Shown here in pieces: positions 22,473 to 35,974 of a stretch of 64,000 nucleotides of DNA. The position numbers and the translations under genes were made by a program. Below the pieces are notes generated by a model. It saw only the letters and a list, made by a program, of their open reading frames with translations. It was not told the DNA's origin and searched no databases. The first letter of the stretch is position 1. Every line of letters begins with the position of its first letter. Source of the DNA: Erythrocercus mccallii (Eukaryota; Chordata; Aves; Passeriformes; Dicruridae); assembly GCA_013397435.1 (NCBI GenBank), contig VZRG01000761.1:239492-303491 (forward strand), read 5' to 3'.

Positions 22473-25400
22473 CTATTGCTAAAATAGCACAACACAGAGC
22501 AGCTTCACAGGGCAGGGCCAGAACTATGTCACCACCTGAGCTCAGCATGGGTCTGGTGAAGTCTCCTCCAGTCCTGTCAGCCAACCCTGACAGGAATCAG
22601 AGTTAGCCCCACAGCCAGGAGTCACAAATACAGTACCACAGCTCTGCAAAAGGCTGCAATTTAAGCTTTTTAGTCTGTCCAAAAAAAAATCACACCATGC
22701 TGGGTGTCAACTAGAGGTAGTTTTTAAAATGTCCCTGTTATGTTTTCATAGAAAGCACCTGTCCCCTTGTGCTGAAGAGAACTAAATGAACATTTCTGGT
22801 TCCTTTAGCTCTTTCAGGGAAAAAGCAAGCAATCTGAAAGTTGGTTTGGGTTTTAAGAAAGTGACTAAAAAGAAGCAAGTATCATCTTTCATTATCGTGA
22901 GAAGCCAGCATTTCAGCTACAGACATCAGATCAAATTCCAAAGGTATGCTTGGCTTTCACCAAAGGACATATATATATACAGTAATGTATGGGAGGTCTG
23001 ACTGCACATAGGTAGCAAGTTAAACAGTCCCATGAATGGTCCTACTAAAACATGCATAGATACATGTGAATAAAACATGTGGATTATCAGTAGAATTCAG
23101 AAACCCTTGCAGAGGAACCAAATGCAACAAAGAGACCCTGTACAGTAAGGAGTTTGGATATATCTGCATAGAGCTTATTTCACTGCAGAAATACTTATAT
23201 CATTTACTCCCCTGAAGGCTTTCTTACTCTCTTTTCCAGTACAGATTGAAGAAGACCACTTCCCAGCCCCAATTCCATCTGCTTTCCTGAACCTCTGCCA
23301 TCATCTCCATGCAACAAAGTGGATTATACTTTTCCTCCTCTCAGGGATACAGCACTTAAAATTTTTGATTTGTGTGAGCACAGCATGGGTTTATTCCACT
23401 CTAGTAAATGACCCATGAACACCTGTTTAGAAAAAAGGTAATGCTGCCACTCAGTATTTTTGCTGAGAAAGGAAAAGTTGTGTCTCTTGGGGCAGCAGTG
23501 AAGGAAGCTTGGCATGTGGTTCACTCAGTACTTTGTGAGCTCTGCTCAAGCTCTCCAATAGGCCAGCCAGCCCAAGGTAAGAGCACTACTGCACTTAAAA
23601 CTGACACCTCTCTCATTATGATCAAATCATCTTTGCAGTAAGAACGAGTGCTCCTAAGGTATCAGAGCTAAGCTGACTGGCACTCTACGGTACCCTAGGG
23701 GAGGAACTCTGTGCTGAAGTTAGCATCTCGTTTCAGAGAAATGAGAACTATTTCAGGTAACTTTTATAAGCACAAGATCCCCATCCTGCTTCCTCTACTC
23801 ATCAGAAGAGGGTTCTTTCTACTCCTCTCTTCAACCCAAACCAAACTGCATGAGATGTTTTGTGAGCAGCTTGTTATTTATGGTGCTTAACAAGAACATG
23901 AATTTTCAGGATCATAAGTGATACAGAGGATGAGAAGAGAAAATATATATGCATTTTCTGACAGAAAGAGTACTATGTAGATAGAAGACTTTAAGGCAAG
24001 AACTGCTTTCAGTACTATTAGTCAGCCATACAATATCAAGACCAGCAGTCTGCCCTCCAGCTCCATAGGAGAGAATGATTTACTTGTGTCCTACTGTAAC
24101 ACAGCTGGCTGGTGAAATGCTTTCACAGAGGAATTATGTGGGAAGCTGTATAGCACAAGTGCCACGTTATCTGAAAAGGTTTGAAGCTACAGCAGTAGCC
24201 TCCATACCTCTGGCAGAGGCATTTATAGCAATCATGAAAAAGAAGAACAGCAGTCCTCAATTTCACACATCCTTCTGTTTTCTGTGTTGAGGTCATCATT
24301 TTGATTTTTAAAGTCTTGCTTTACACAGATTCTTTTCTGCATCAGACCCACGACAACTGCCACTTTCTCTACCCAAGCAATTAGCACCACTGCTGTCAGC
24401 GGGGCACTGCTGCCCAGTGTATAGTGGAGACAATTATGTTCAGCTATAAAATGAATTTGCACAAACATGCCATTGTACATCCTTTGTTACCTGCCTCACA
24501 CTAGATCTCAGTTGTTTTTAAAGACACTCAGCCCTTTCTTATATACTATAAAGTACGGCATGGACACATTCAATTTTGTTCAACTCTTGGACGGTGCATA
24601 CTCAGAAAGCTGGGTTTCACACCTTCTCATTCATTGATATTGCTTGAAGTGATGCATCACAGGAGCAGCAGCTTTATGCTGAAGAAGGTTATTCTAATCA
24701 GGCAGCAGTGTCTTTTATAAATTAAAAAATCCACACACATTCTAATTTAAACCATTAGCATGGCCTGTGGTTAGATGATATTATGTTGCTAATGGATCCA
24801 CTGTGGAATATGACACCAGTTGTGCTGTCCACTGGGATTTACAGGCATATAATACACATGTTTATTTCGACTCTTAAAAGGCTGTACTAATGGCTTCAGC
24901 ACTTTTGTGTTAAGTAATCGACATTCTCCCCCTTTGGCAGTGAATGCATGTGTAATGCAATCCATGTTTTCCTGGGATAATTGGCCTTTCTTTCCTCAAT
25001 CAGAAGTATGATGAAATTCCAAACTAGATGTGTGTTACAGACAAGTTAGGTTTGCCTGTAGGTTGTGACTAGTTTTCTTTGGTTTTCTATATTTTAAGAA
25101 TGTCAGGTATTTTCAAAGTGGTTGTACTATTTACTGCTCATCTCCTCCCTTCCTGTTGTTTCACTTCAGGCTGGTGTTTATTAGGACTAAAATGAAAACT
25201 AATTCACAAAGATTTTTGCGAAGATGCTGCTACTTCTGCCAGCATCTGAAACGAGCTGAACTGGTAATGGGGCAGATGCAACTGCTGAGGGAAAGGTACT
25301 ATTCATGAGCAATTATGCTATGCCATCATCCACCTAATGTAAAGCTTGCTTATCTGCAAAGTATTTCCCTTGTTATCAGTATCCCAACACTCAAATTTAC

Positions 25401-27820
25401 ATCTGCATTAACAGAGGTTGCTTGTCACCAATCAACTTCTACCACCTCAAAAAATGCTAGCACACAAGGCAAAAGAGCAGGTAGCCTTCCAGATACTGCA
25501 TCCAGTATTAGGTGGCCCAGCAAAAAAAATCACACAGTGATTAGAGTTTGCATGTGCAGCAACTAATCAGCTGAGAAATGATCAACACAGTCATGGGAGA
25601 CCATATACTTTCTACCAGGTTTTATTTATTGTATTGCAATTATGCAGCGCTGTGGTTGCTGCCATGGCTCCCAGGTGGTCTTGACTTCATTGCATAGGAA
25701 CATGATGCATTCCTTTCTGCCACACCACCTTAATGAAAGAACCCCAAAGGGCACATCCAAGTCTGAAACAGGTCCAGAGAGTCATAGGCTTACTCCTAGC
25801 AGTCAGCTATAACAAATGAGTCACTAACTAAACCTCCAGCCAGTAGCAGCCAGAGACATCCGCAGATTCTGGAGAAGAAAGGCCCTTCTTGCTGTTCACT
25901 TTTTCCTTAGTAATCTTTCTAGGTGGATCATGGTTCTATTTTCATCAGATAGACATTCCAAAGCTAAGCTCTTCTACAGTCTACCCAGACTGTTGTGCAC
26001 TGTGCTTGCGATGAAAATACCCCCTCACAGAAATTTGTCTGGTTGGCTGAGGAAGTCCTTTGTAAACAAAAATTTCAACCGCCTGCACAGGCTAGAACTG
26101 TTTCAGACCTTATGGTGTGAGTTATCAGAAACCCGAGCCAAAAGCTCATCTCCCTCTTTTCTTCCCTGTACTGCATGAGTTCAGGTCAACCCCATTGCTT
26201 TGGTAGAGAACTCGATGAGCAGCATGCATTGTTTCAGACTAATTTTAAAATTCAGAACGAGACAATTGAAATTCTGACCTTTCATTGAATAGTTGTATCA
26301 TGTTTTATCCCTTGAACCTTCCACTCTCTTTCTGAGCCAAAGCACAAACAGAGCTAAATTCAGTAGGAAAATTTAGCTTCAGCTGAACACTACTAGATGC
26401 TTATTCTGCCTAAGGAACTTAAGGTAACATAGCAAAGCATAATCCTGCAAACATACGGAACAGTATATATTTCACAAGGATCTGGAAATAGAAAACGAAA
26501 AAAATAAACCAGGTCCAATTTATATGCATGCCACATGCAGAGAATTAAAGAAGAAACACTTCCCCAGGGTGCACTGATACTCCATTAGCCCCCTTTTTTC
26601 CCCTTACCCAAGGGAAAAAAACCCTCTTCTCAATGCCTCATTGTGCAAGAGAAACTTCCTTAGAAGTGTTGCACATCACAGTAAAGGGCATATTGCCGGG
26701 TGTTTGGGATTTGCCTTTTCCTAGTCTACCACTGCAGCATGTATGCCTACCAGGCAGTTACAGTCTGAAAGTCACCAAGTGACTATTAAATTTCGCAAAA
26801 GAAGTACGACAGTAATGCTATACTACTATTAATTAGATTTCAACCAAGATAACAATTACCAGGGATTTGTCAGATTTGTCAAATTGTAACTAGTATAATT
26901 CCAGTGTTATCTAGAGACCAGGTATAGACACCTTACATTATATTTAAGTTAACTAAACATAATTTATAAAAAGGTAAATCCTCAGTACAAAATGAAATAA
27001 TTTCAATCAAACCTACGCCATCTGATCAAATACAAGGGGAAGCTGCTCCTTCTAGCTTGCACTTAATGAAAGGTTTCCAATTTGCATAAGTTTTTACTAG
27101 GGAATGATGTGTCCAATTTAAAGTTCTCATGTGCTATTTTTCTCTTTCAAGTACAAAGACTCTGCCACCTGCTTTGGAAGCATCCGGCTGGCCAATCTGT
27201 GTGGACAGCATCATTATTAAATTGTCTTCTGCCTCTTGCTGGCAGTGGACCTGACACACTGCAGTGCTCCCTGCTTCCTCAAAAGCGCTCAGCAACCACA
27301 GCACCCATTTTGGACAGACAAGTGTAAAGTGGCATCACTTCACAGATTTAAGTTACAGACATTCATTATGTGGCCCAACAGCTGTAAACAATATTCCCAG
27401 CCCTCTTTGGATCAGGTACATGCTGACAAGGTGACATTATAACAGTGCAACACCTACAATCCACAATCTTACAACAAAAACTCTTATATGCAGAGTACTC
27501 CAGCAATTTTCAATCACAACAAAAGCAGAATACAAATGAGTCTAAACTTCCACCTGAATTAAGATGCCTCTATGAAGCCAATCTGCTTACTTGTTCTATA
27601 TTTATGTGTGCTTTCCAGGGTGTCAAGTGTCTGATGATGCAAGACAAAAAAAATGCACCATTAACAATTAAATGTCTTGATTGAACGGTTATTGCAGTAC
27701 TATAGTTAATGCATACCTGAGATTTTTGCACTTCCTGCTCAGTTCTTAGTGTAGAAAACTCCCATGGCTTACCCTTAGATATCTCCACGGTAATTCCCAC
27801 ACCACTATCTATTCACAAAA
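22473..27820. other. Unique non-coding sequence
   Basis: About 5.3 kb without a supportable gene. An (AT)n run of about 12 bases lies near 22970. A candidate regulatory block lies at 24745-24985. No transposon family was recognised. Confidence 0.5.
24745..24985. promoter_or_regulatory. Candidate conserved non-coding block
   Basis: The stretch holds a perfect 8-base inverted repeat, CCATTAGC (24752-24759) and GCTAATGG (24788-24795), each with a TAAT homeodomain core. A RUNX-type TGTGGTT lies between them. Further on come TTTCGACTCTTAAAAGG and GCAATCCATGTTTTCC. It is free of repeats and of open frames. This is a guess from motif density, with no alignment behind it. Confidence 0.2.
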
Positions 27821-27852
27821 CAGAATCACTAGGTTGGAAGAGACCTTCAAGA

Positions 27853-28176
27853 TCATCGAGTCCAAACCAGCCCTAACACCTCAACTAGACCATGGCACCG
27901 AGTGCCACATCCAGTCTTTTCAAACGCATCCAGGGATGGTGACTCCACCACACCCCTGAGCAAACCATTCCAGGGCTTTATCATCCTTTCTGTAAAAAAC
28001 TTTTTCCTGATATCCCACCTGTATTTCCCTTGGGGCAGCTTAAGACTGTGTCCTCTCGTTCTGTCAGTTGCTGCCTGGAGAAAGAGACCAACCCCCACCT
28101 GGTTACAGCCACCTTTCAGGAGGTTGTAGGGAGTGATAAGGTCACCTCTGAGTCTCCTTTTCTCCAGGCTAAACAA
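27853..28176 (-). pseudogene. CR1 ORF2 C-terminal fragment (shifted frame)
   Basis: This 107-codon minus-strand frame continues the CR1 protein after the frameshift. It starts with SLEKRRLRGDLITPYN and includes WDIRKKFFTERMIKPWN near residues 54-70 and VVESPSLDAFEK near residues 77-88. These are the standard closing motifs of avian CR1 ORF2. It is in a different frame from 28322-28819, which shows the indel between them. Confidence 0.92.
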
Positions 28177-28321
28177 TCCCAGCTCCCTCAGTCATTCCTC
28201 ATGGGGTTTGTGTTCCAAGCCCCTCACCAGCCTCGTTGCCTCCTCTGGATGCGCTCAAGTGTCTCAACGCCCCTCCTAAACTGAGGGGCCCAGAGCTGGA
28301 CACAGCACTCAAGGTGTGCCC

Positions 28322-28819
28322 TCACCAGTGCCCAGTACAGGGGAAGAATGAGCTCCCTGCTCCTGCTGGACCACACCATCCCTGATCCAGGCCAGGATGC
28401 CATTGGCCTCCTTGGCCACCAGGGCTCACTGCTGGCTCATGTTCAGCTGCCATCACCAGTGCCCCCAGGTCCCTTTCTGCCTGGGCACTGTCCAGCAACA
28501 CCATCCCCAGCCTATAACACTGCAGGGGGTTATTGTGGCCAAAATGCAGAACTCGGCACTTGGACTTATTAAACATCATCCTATTGGATTCTGCCCACCC
28601 ATCCAATTGTTCCAGGTCTCTCTGCAGAGCCCTCCTACCTTCCAACAGATGGACACACACTCCCAGCTTAGTGTCATCTGCAAATTTATTAATGAAAGAC
28701 TCAATACCCTCATCCATGTCATCAATAAAAATATTGAACAGAACTGGCCCTAGCACAGACCCCTGAGGGACACCACTGGTGCCTGGCTGCCAGCTGGATG
28801 CAGCATCATTCACCACCAC
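28322..28819 (-). pseudogene. CR1 ORF2 reverse transcriptase fragment
   Basis: The 165-codon minus-strand frame contains two reverse transcriptase signatures. GVPQGSVLGP at residues 16-25 is the conserved box before the active site, and FADD at residues 46-49 is the catalytic aspartate pair of the YADD/FADD box. A NKSKCRVLHFGHNN motif follows near residues 83-96, typical of CR1/L2-clade LINEs. The frame shifts near its 3' end: the last 40 or so residues no longer look like CR1. The N-terminal endonuclease and first reverse transcriptase boxes are missing. Confidence 0.92.
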
Positions 28820-31443
28820 TCTCTGGGCCCGGCCATCCAGCCAGTTCCTAACCCAGCACAGAGTGCTCCTGTCTAAGCCACGGGCTGCCAGCTTTCTGCT
28901 TCCTATAAAACTTTCTGCTATCTATAAATGCACCTATTATGATACATGTGGATTCAGAAGCAATATGTATTAAAATTCCTAATACATTTCCTTCAACAAA
29001 TACAAGAATCAGGCAGAGAGAAAGCTATTTTGGGGAGGAGGGGTTATTCTCTTTTTAATATCATTATTATTTTCATTAAGCCTACAGAAATAACCATCTC
29101 TAGAAAAGTACAAAGCTTTAATCAAAGACACTCAAGAAACAGGGTGTAAGAATATAACACTAAAAAGCATGTGCCAGTAGTCGGAATGGCATATGGGAAA
29201 AAAATGCAGACTACATTCAAAACCAAGACAGAACAAAAAAAGAAAACTCTTTTGAGAGTTATCTTTGCTGCATATTCATGCCCCAATAAATTGCTTTAAT
29301 TAGCTAAAAGAATGAGGAGGCAACCACGAATGAATATGTTATGCTGAGTATGCACACTTAAAGAATGTCACAAAAACTGTATCTGGTAGAAATCCACACC
29401 TACCCATTTTTTCTCCTCTGTGTATGATTCAGTCACTGCTGACAGGAATAAGGAGTTGTGTTAGAAGGACAAAACCACTTAGAAACACAGCTAAGTCAGT
29501 CTGTTAAAATGCCCACAATACCCCTTGCCTCCCTCTCTCCTCTATGAATAATCATACTTTAAAAACCACAGAAGATTCAAACCTCATTTCCTCCTTAAGA
29601 TATACGTATTATGCTTCTGTGAAACAGACAAGGGATGTTTGAGAATATAAATATCAAATGAAGCCAAAGGCATTGGTTCTTTATACGACAAAGCCCTACC
29701 AACAGAGGCTACCTTGGACCACCTCAAAACTTCAGCACACAAGTATCATATACACCTAAAATGGGATACATTCATTTGCAGATTTTCTTAAAAAGGTTGC
29801 CAGGATGAGAGTCAAGACTATTAAGGTATAAAAAGGAAGATAAACATCTTGGATATGCAAGGGCATTAGAGGATCCTGTCTTTAAATGTTCAGCTGCTGT
29901 CAAAATCTAAGGGCTACATGTTTGACAAATTCTATTACTTTAAAGGTTTAGGTTAAATTCTGGCCCTTACCGTTCCACGTTGCTGGTTATGAACATCCAC
30001 TTAAGGCAACAGCGACCTTGGTATTTCATCACTATATGCTTCTCAACTTCATAGGACAAAGCGCTATTTTTCTTGACCTGTTCAGGTTGTAGTTTTCAAT
30101 TTGCTCTTCTATTTCATGGGCAAACAACACTTTCAAGGAGAGCAGCACTCCTGAGTGAGGACCCAACCATTCGGACTTCGACGAAAAAAGGCAACAGAGG
30201 ATAAAACTGACCCTTTTATTCCCATCCTATTACATGCTAGTCTTAGGAAGGCTTTCCCTCCCTCCTTTTAATTACAGGCTTTACTAATAAGCCACATGTG
30301 TTTTTGAGCACTTGTTGATGAGTTCAGATTAGATAGGGACAAGGCTATTTCCCTTTGGTAATGTCGTGAATAGCAAAGTAACAAGCTAGACCAAGAAACA
30401 ATTTTCACCCAAACTTCCTCCTAATTACCATTCTCATTTAAAGACAATAAAAGGTGATTTCCCCTGGCAAATGAAACCATCCCTTTGAAGATTAGTTTAA
30501 ATTAAATTCACAATATAATTCTAAATAACCCATCTACACACACATCCACATAATTTACTTAACCATCAAGAGATTCAAGAAGCTCACACTTGATCTTCTG
30601 ATAGCAGGTCAAAGTAGTGCTTTTATTACCCAGGACAAGTAGCAGGCAACAGGTCTCCCTTCCCTTCAATATTTTTATACCTCTTTATATCACTTGTTCT
30701 TTTGAAGACCCATGGAGTGCAGTCCTGGCCCCAATGAAAAAAAAACACAAAACCAAACAAGCTGTGCCTTGGGGATTCTACATTCCAAACTAATTTGATT
30801 GTTCTGAAAGTTGCAGTTGTTAGGATCTTTTGAGGTCACAGTTAATAGAGCATTCTTATTACTAAAAGCATCAAATACCACATCCATCCTTCTCATACTG
30901 TATTGCACTGAAGTTAACAGGCAATCACCAGTGTCACCCATTTGCTTTGTGTGTGCAAACTGAGATGTAAGTCACATCCTGAACATTGGGCAGTGGGTAG
31001 GGATGGAAGTTTCTGGTGCTGCAGACCATTAAATACCCTGAGTAACTCATTTGTGGCAGTGATATTCCAAAGAACAGTCTCCTTATGCACACGTACTTCC
31101 ACAAAGAATCCTGAAAATCCAATAATTTGGCTCTCAGATCTGCTGTTGCAGTTCTCTATAGCAGAATCACAGTCCAGAGGTTTGTTTGTAATACTTACCT
31201 ATTTCAGCAAGCCAAGTACTCTTGTGAATGACTTTATCTCCTCATTTTCCCTTAACCAAATTATTAAAGGCATTAACAAGTTACAAGCTATTGCTCTTTG
31301 AAAGCTAAAATATGAATTCATTTTTCATGCAGAGAAGTAACCACTACATTCACACTAAGATGTAAATCTACAATCATCACTGGAAACACAAAAAAAAGAA
31401 ATTCTGAACCCATGTGGTTTGGGTCATCACCTACCAAACACAC

Positions 31444-31459
31444 TGTACTGTACAGTACA
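31444..31459. repeat. Perfect 16-bp palindrome
   Basis: TGTACTGTACAGTACA equals its own reverse complement. It has no spacer, so it would act as a symmetric protein site rather than a hairpin. No known factor was assigned. Confidence 0.9.
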
Positions 31460-33726
31460 ACACTCCTCTAAAAAAAGTAGCTGAGCCTTCCTTGAAATCT
31501 GTTACAAGGAGCAAGTAGCATTGCAGATGAAATTATGATCTAAATAGGCTTCTTGTACTTCAAGAATCAAAAAGTTAGTCCCTAGTGTCTGAATATTATG
31601 TCCAGAAATAGTTCCAGTATTTAACATAATAAAGAAATTCACTGCTTGTCCACTTTTTAAATGCTGGGGTGGGACAAAAAGTGAATATGAGTAACAAAAT
31701 TTGTGTATTATTATTGAACTTGGAGGATTTCTGGTCCTGGCTAAATTTGTAGGACCCACAGTCACATAAATGGGAATGGAAACAGGTGCACTGAACTCTA
31801 AAAATTATAGATACAATGTCCCTGAAAATGTCAGAAGAGCCTTGTACCTGGCTCTGAACATTAATCAGTACTACCCTGGCACAGAAGAGTCTATCACATT
31901 CCTTTATATCCCAAAACCTTTAGTGTCCTCAGTGGCAACAGAGAGTAGCAGAATGTCATCAACTTGTATTGCTACTACTACTTTACCAGGAGAAAAATAT
32001 ATCTATAATGGAAGCACCAACTGGCATTGTATTTCCCACATGCACAACCCATAGAAAAAGCCCATCAGGACCAAAGAAGGAGAATTCACAGCCATACTTA
32101 TATTTTCATAGAAAATCTATCTTTAGTGATTTTGGCTACCAAACCTTAGCAAGTAGGAGGATATAAGTGAGGCAGCCCTATAGTAGGTGCTCAGTGATAA
32201 AACTAAGAATTTAAAACATAAATTTTTAGAAGTATCTATTTTAAATTACATTTCAAGTCGAAAAGCCAAGGAATTGTCATAGCATAGCTTTTGTCATAGC
32301 TGTTCTGTTATTGCAGCCTCTCACAAAAAGCACTATTTGCCCCCCTCAGATTTTAAAGTCAACAGCAATTGCTCCCCTTCAAGACAAAACAACACACTCA
32401 ATTCTTTGAATTTGTCTGCACTGCCTGGAAGAAATCTGTTGCAGAAGGTAGACACACAAAGAACTGTGCCAGGCATTGAGCAGGAACTGAAACACCCTTC
32501 TCAAACATTGTGTCTCAGTTTTTCATCTACCATGGAGTCCTGAGGGATGCCAGGAAACCAAAGCTTTAGAACTCAGCTCGCAGCCAGCTACTGCTATGAA
32601 GTGTCCGCTACAGATGACCCTACAAGAGACCTGCTAAATGCCCAAGCTGAGATCCAAGTGAGCCCCGGACCACCTAACAGCCAGGAAAGCTCTTTCAGAC
32701 TCCAGGAGGCTGAGCTGCCCTGTGGAGGTGCCCATTATAAAGAGAATCAGGGTCCCTTAGACCTGCATTGGGCACTTTTTGGAGGAGCAGTCCTAATAAG
32801 CCTGGGCTCTTGCTTCAGAGCTCATCTGTGCATTTGCATACTGCTGGTTCCAGAGACAGCCTTTGCTAACCTGTGTGACTTGGCTGGCAAAGCAAGAGAT
32901 TTTCAATCTCAAAATTAAATTAGAACCCAATAACTATGTTCCAAAAGACAAACAAATTTGTATTCTATTGTTCTTTCACAGGGTAGGAACCATTTCTGAG
33001 GAAATGCTGGTTTGGTCCAGACATACAAAGAAGTAAGTGCCTGACCAAGTGCAAGTTGAAAGGATATATAGGATGACCAGCGCTTACGTTTTCACACCCT
33101 GGTATCAACAGGTAACATTTGCAAAATCTCTTACAAGTTATCCCTTTTCCAGAAAAAAACAAGCTGAGGGGTATAGTTGATTAATCCCCCTGAGGGACAG
33201 GATGCCATCCAGACATGATCATCCAGGGAGAACTTGGCACAGTCCTGTTCAGCAATCTGGAAGTTGTCAATAATTCCAGGACATTTTGAAGTGACATTTG
33301 ATTCTGAGTAAAACCAGTGGGACGCAGAGCTTTTGAGTTCAGAAATAATAAAGAGTAGGAGTAAATTTACACTTTTCTTTTTCTCTCCTTACTTATAAAT
33401 ATCTCAAAGGACATTAATTATACTCTCTAGAGATTCACAAGCTCTGGGAGTTCGATGTCAAGGCTTATTTTCTCAGCACCTCACCGTTATAGATAAAAGC
33501 CAAGCATGAAGAGAAGTAGAAACACAGGATACTGAATCTCAGATGCTTTAAAGTTGGTAATGTATGAGGTAACCTTTTTATCCTGCCCAACATACATAAG
33601 GTGAAAATGCTTAGAAATGGTACCATGCAGCTGTCGCTGTTTCACAGACACACAGAAATTCAACATTTGCCATGACATAACATACAGTTACCATGGATAT
33701 GTCCCTATTCTTAGCATACTGGGAAG

Positions 33727-33742
33727 AAAAAAAAAAAAAAAA
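33727..33742 (+). repeat. Poly(A) run, 16 bp
   Basis: An uninterrupted A16 within a longer A/G-rich stretch (33724-33751). No retrocopy or element was recognised beside it. Confidence 0.9.
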
Positions 33743-35094
33743 GGAAAAAAGATCCCAAAATCTCAATGCACAGTAACCCTGAGCAAGCATTGATTCTGCA
33801 GTGACAGCCACCATGCTGGCTAACAGAAAAATTAACTTTATTTGGCCCCAATTTTTGCAGATAAATAATCTATGCACTATGACTAGGTTTGCTTAGCTAT
33901 ATGCCACACAGGGATTGTCACAGGGAAATCAACAATAAGCAGAGGAGAGTGAAAATTAGTTTGAGACCAAGGTCCTTCCTGACAGCAGTAATTCAGAATG
34001 AGTCTTCTTAGGATAAATTATTTAAATTTACGAATGAAGGCTCCGGCATAAAGGAAATGAGGGCCTTAGGACTTCAGATGAGCATTACTCCTAAAAAGGA
34101 TGAAACATCCTCTTTAGCTTAATTCCAGGGGAGCATCCTGTGGACAAAAAAGATATTAAATCCATGGCTCAAACAGTGGCCCAAAACCAAGCATATATCA
34201 GACCAACTGTGAATAAGGAAATGCTGAAGATGACAGAAAGTTCCAAAGAGACAAGCAAGTTGTGTAGCTTTTCAGTTGGAGCAGCTGATAAAAGAAGGAG
34301 CTAACATTTCTTATGTCACAACCTGTCAAATTTGCAGCTGGGCTTGTATGAAATTGTTTTCTATTATTGTAGGAATTATGTTCTGTGTTCTGGTCAAGCA
34401 AAAACAACAAGCAAAAAACCTCAACAACTTGACTAAATCTAATTTATATTAAATTCACTTAGTATAGGACAGGTTCTAGTCACCTTAATCTCCATTTTTC
34501 AAATGAACAAGCCATTAATGAAACAGAAAACAATGTGATTTTTTTCTTCAGGGGCAGGACGAGCTGACGGGGGGTATCAGGCAAAAAAATAAGCCCAAAT
34601 GAACTAATTTGGCTGGAGGTAGCTGTGATATCCTGGCATTTCCCAGTTTCTCGCCTCCTTTTTTTTACCAGGATTCAGACTGGAGCTGTAGAGGACATTT
34701 TGTGCCACAGTCCCTCAATCATGACTCTACCTAGAGGACAGCCAGATCCTCCAGAGAATCTTTAAAGACTTTAGCACTTATAAGCAAATGTATACTATTG
34801 TATATGAGCAAGTGACACTTAGGACATGTAACCCTGTCTCTTGCAGCATTTCCCCTGGGTGTCACTCCTCTGCATTAACCATATGTTGTACTGCTCTGCC
34901 CTGCCATGCTGAGATGCTTTGATCCAGCAAGGGTTTCCCCAAGGAACAAATACCTCCTGGGTCCTATCACAGTGTCAAAGCAAGGCTCAAAATCTATTTT
35001 TATTGAAGTGGAAATTTGATATCAGAAAACAGTATTAAAACAAAGTCTAAATTAAAAAAAACAAAAAACAAAAACACAACATCTAGAAGAAGTC

Positions 35095-35277
35095 CTTGAT
35101 GGAAGAAGTTCACACTGGAACAGGTTGCCCAGAGAGGTTGTGGAGTCTCCCTCGCTATTCAAAAACCATCTGGACACAATCCTGTGCCGGGTGCTCTGGG
35201 ATGACCCTGCTTGAGCAGGGAGATTGGACCACATGAGCCATTGTGGTCCCTTCCAGCCTGACCCATTCTGTGATTCC
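35095..35277 (+). mobile_element. CR1 LINE, 3' end fragment
   Basis: Sense-strand sequence from the end of CR1 ORF2 (ACTGGAACAGGTTGCCCAGA, GTTGTGGAGTCTCC) through the 3' untranslated end (TGGTCCCTTCCAGCCTGACC) to the tail TTCTGTGATTCC. The ORF2 end would encode the WNR-type closing motif but is frame-broken. Confidence 0.9.
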
Positions 35278-35974
35278 AAGTGGTGCCTTTCTTCCACCTC
35301 ATTGAACAAAAATAGGAAAAAAATGTCATTGCATCATTAGAATGGCTGTTGATTTGGAAACCCAAACTGTGAATCAGTTTTTTTCTGGTGACTTGGCAAA
35401 GAAGGGGCAGGGGAAGAAGGTAATTGTATTAAAATGTCCTAGTCACACTTTCCATTCTGTGAAAGGTACAGCCAGATTGCCACAGCAGTTCACTTATTTG
35501 GGCATAGCAATTTTCCAAGACTGCTTTCCACTCTTGGCCAGATCAAACAATCTCTGAAATGAAACACCAGTGTTTTGAACAATGACTCCCATAGGTAATG
35601 GAATCTGCCTTTGCAATATCAAAGCTTCTAACAGCTTCAGCGCCAAACTCTCTAGCAGCACTAGATTACTCTAAAATACATACAGCATATCCATCCACAT
35701 AGCATCCTGTTGTAATTATTCCCAGCCCAGCAGGTGAGATAAGATGATACTGAGTGAGCTGTGGCACAGAAAAATATTGGCACCTGTCCCATCTCACAGA
35801 ACTCAAGAGAAGCAGAGAAAATCACCGCTTGTCTTCCATGCTCTAGCACTGCACCAGCCTGCCTCTCCTCGACAGTTTTCAAAACTGTTATGTTAAAAAT
35901 AAATGATAAGATTTGAGGGCATCTATGTATATGTTTCACACTTAGCAGTAGAAGCTAAACATAACTTTAAATAA
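35278..35974. other. Unique non-coding sequence between two CR1 tails
   Basis: About 700 bp with no gene or motif of note. The CR1 on the left is plus-strand and the one on the right is minus-strand, so their tails face each other across this stretch. Confidence 0.55.

Larger units (their letters stand above)
27821..28900 (-). mobile_element. CR1 LINE, 1.1-kb 3' portion (largest copy in the window)
   Basis: The minus strand runs from the CR1 reverse transcriptase region (near 28900) to a typical 3' end at about 27821, read on the plus strand as CAGAATCACTAGGTTGGAAGAGACCTTC. It covers the second half of the reverse transcriptase, the C-terminal region and the short 3' untranslated end. Full CR1 is about 4.5 kb, so this copy is 5'-truncated. 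Clear protein similarity over the whole length suggests it is one of the younger CR1 insertions here. It has at least one frameshift and cannot be active. Confidence 0.95.
28901..35094. other. Unique non-coding sequence
   Basis: About 6.2 kb without a supportable gene. It includes a perfect 16-bp palindrome at 31444-31459, a less AT-rich stretch at 32540-32920 with an octamer motif, and a 16-A run at 33727-33742. A 38-bp piece near 33188 resembles CR1 ORF2 but is too short to call. Confidence 0.5.

Noticed and set aside
28348..28766. Plus-strand open frames near 28.4-28.8 kb
   Set aside because: These are the reverse-strand shadow of the CR1 reverse transcriptase.
33188..33225. Short CR1-like string GAGGGACAGGATGCCATCCAG
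   Set aside because: Only about 20-30 bases resemble CR1, with no continuation on either side.
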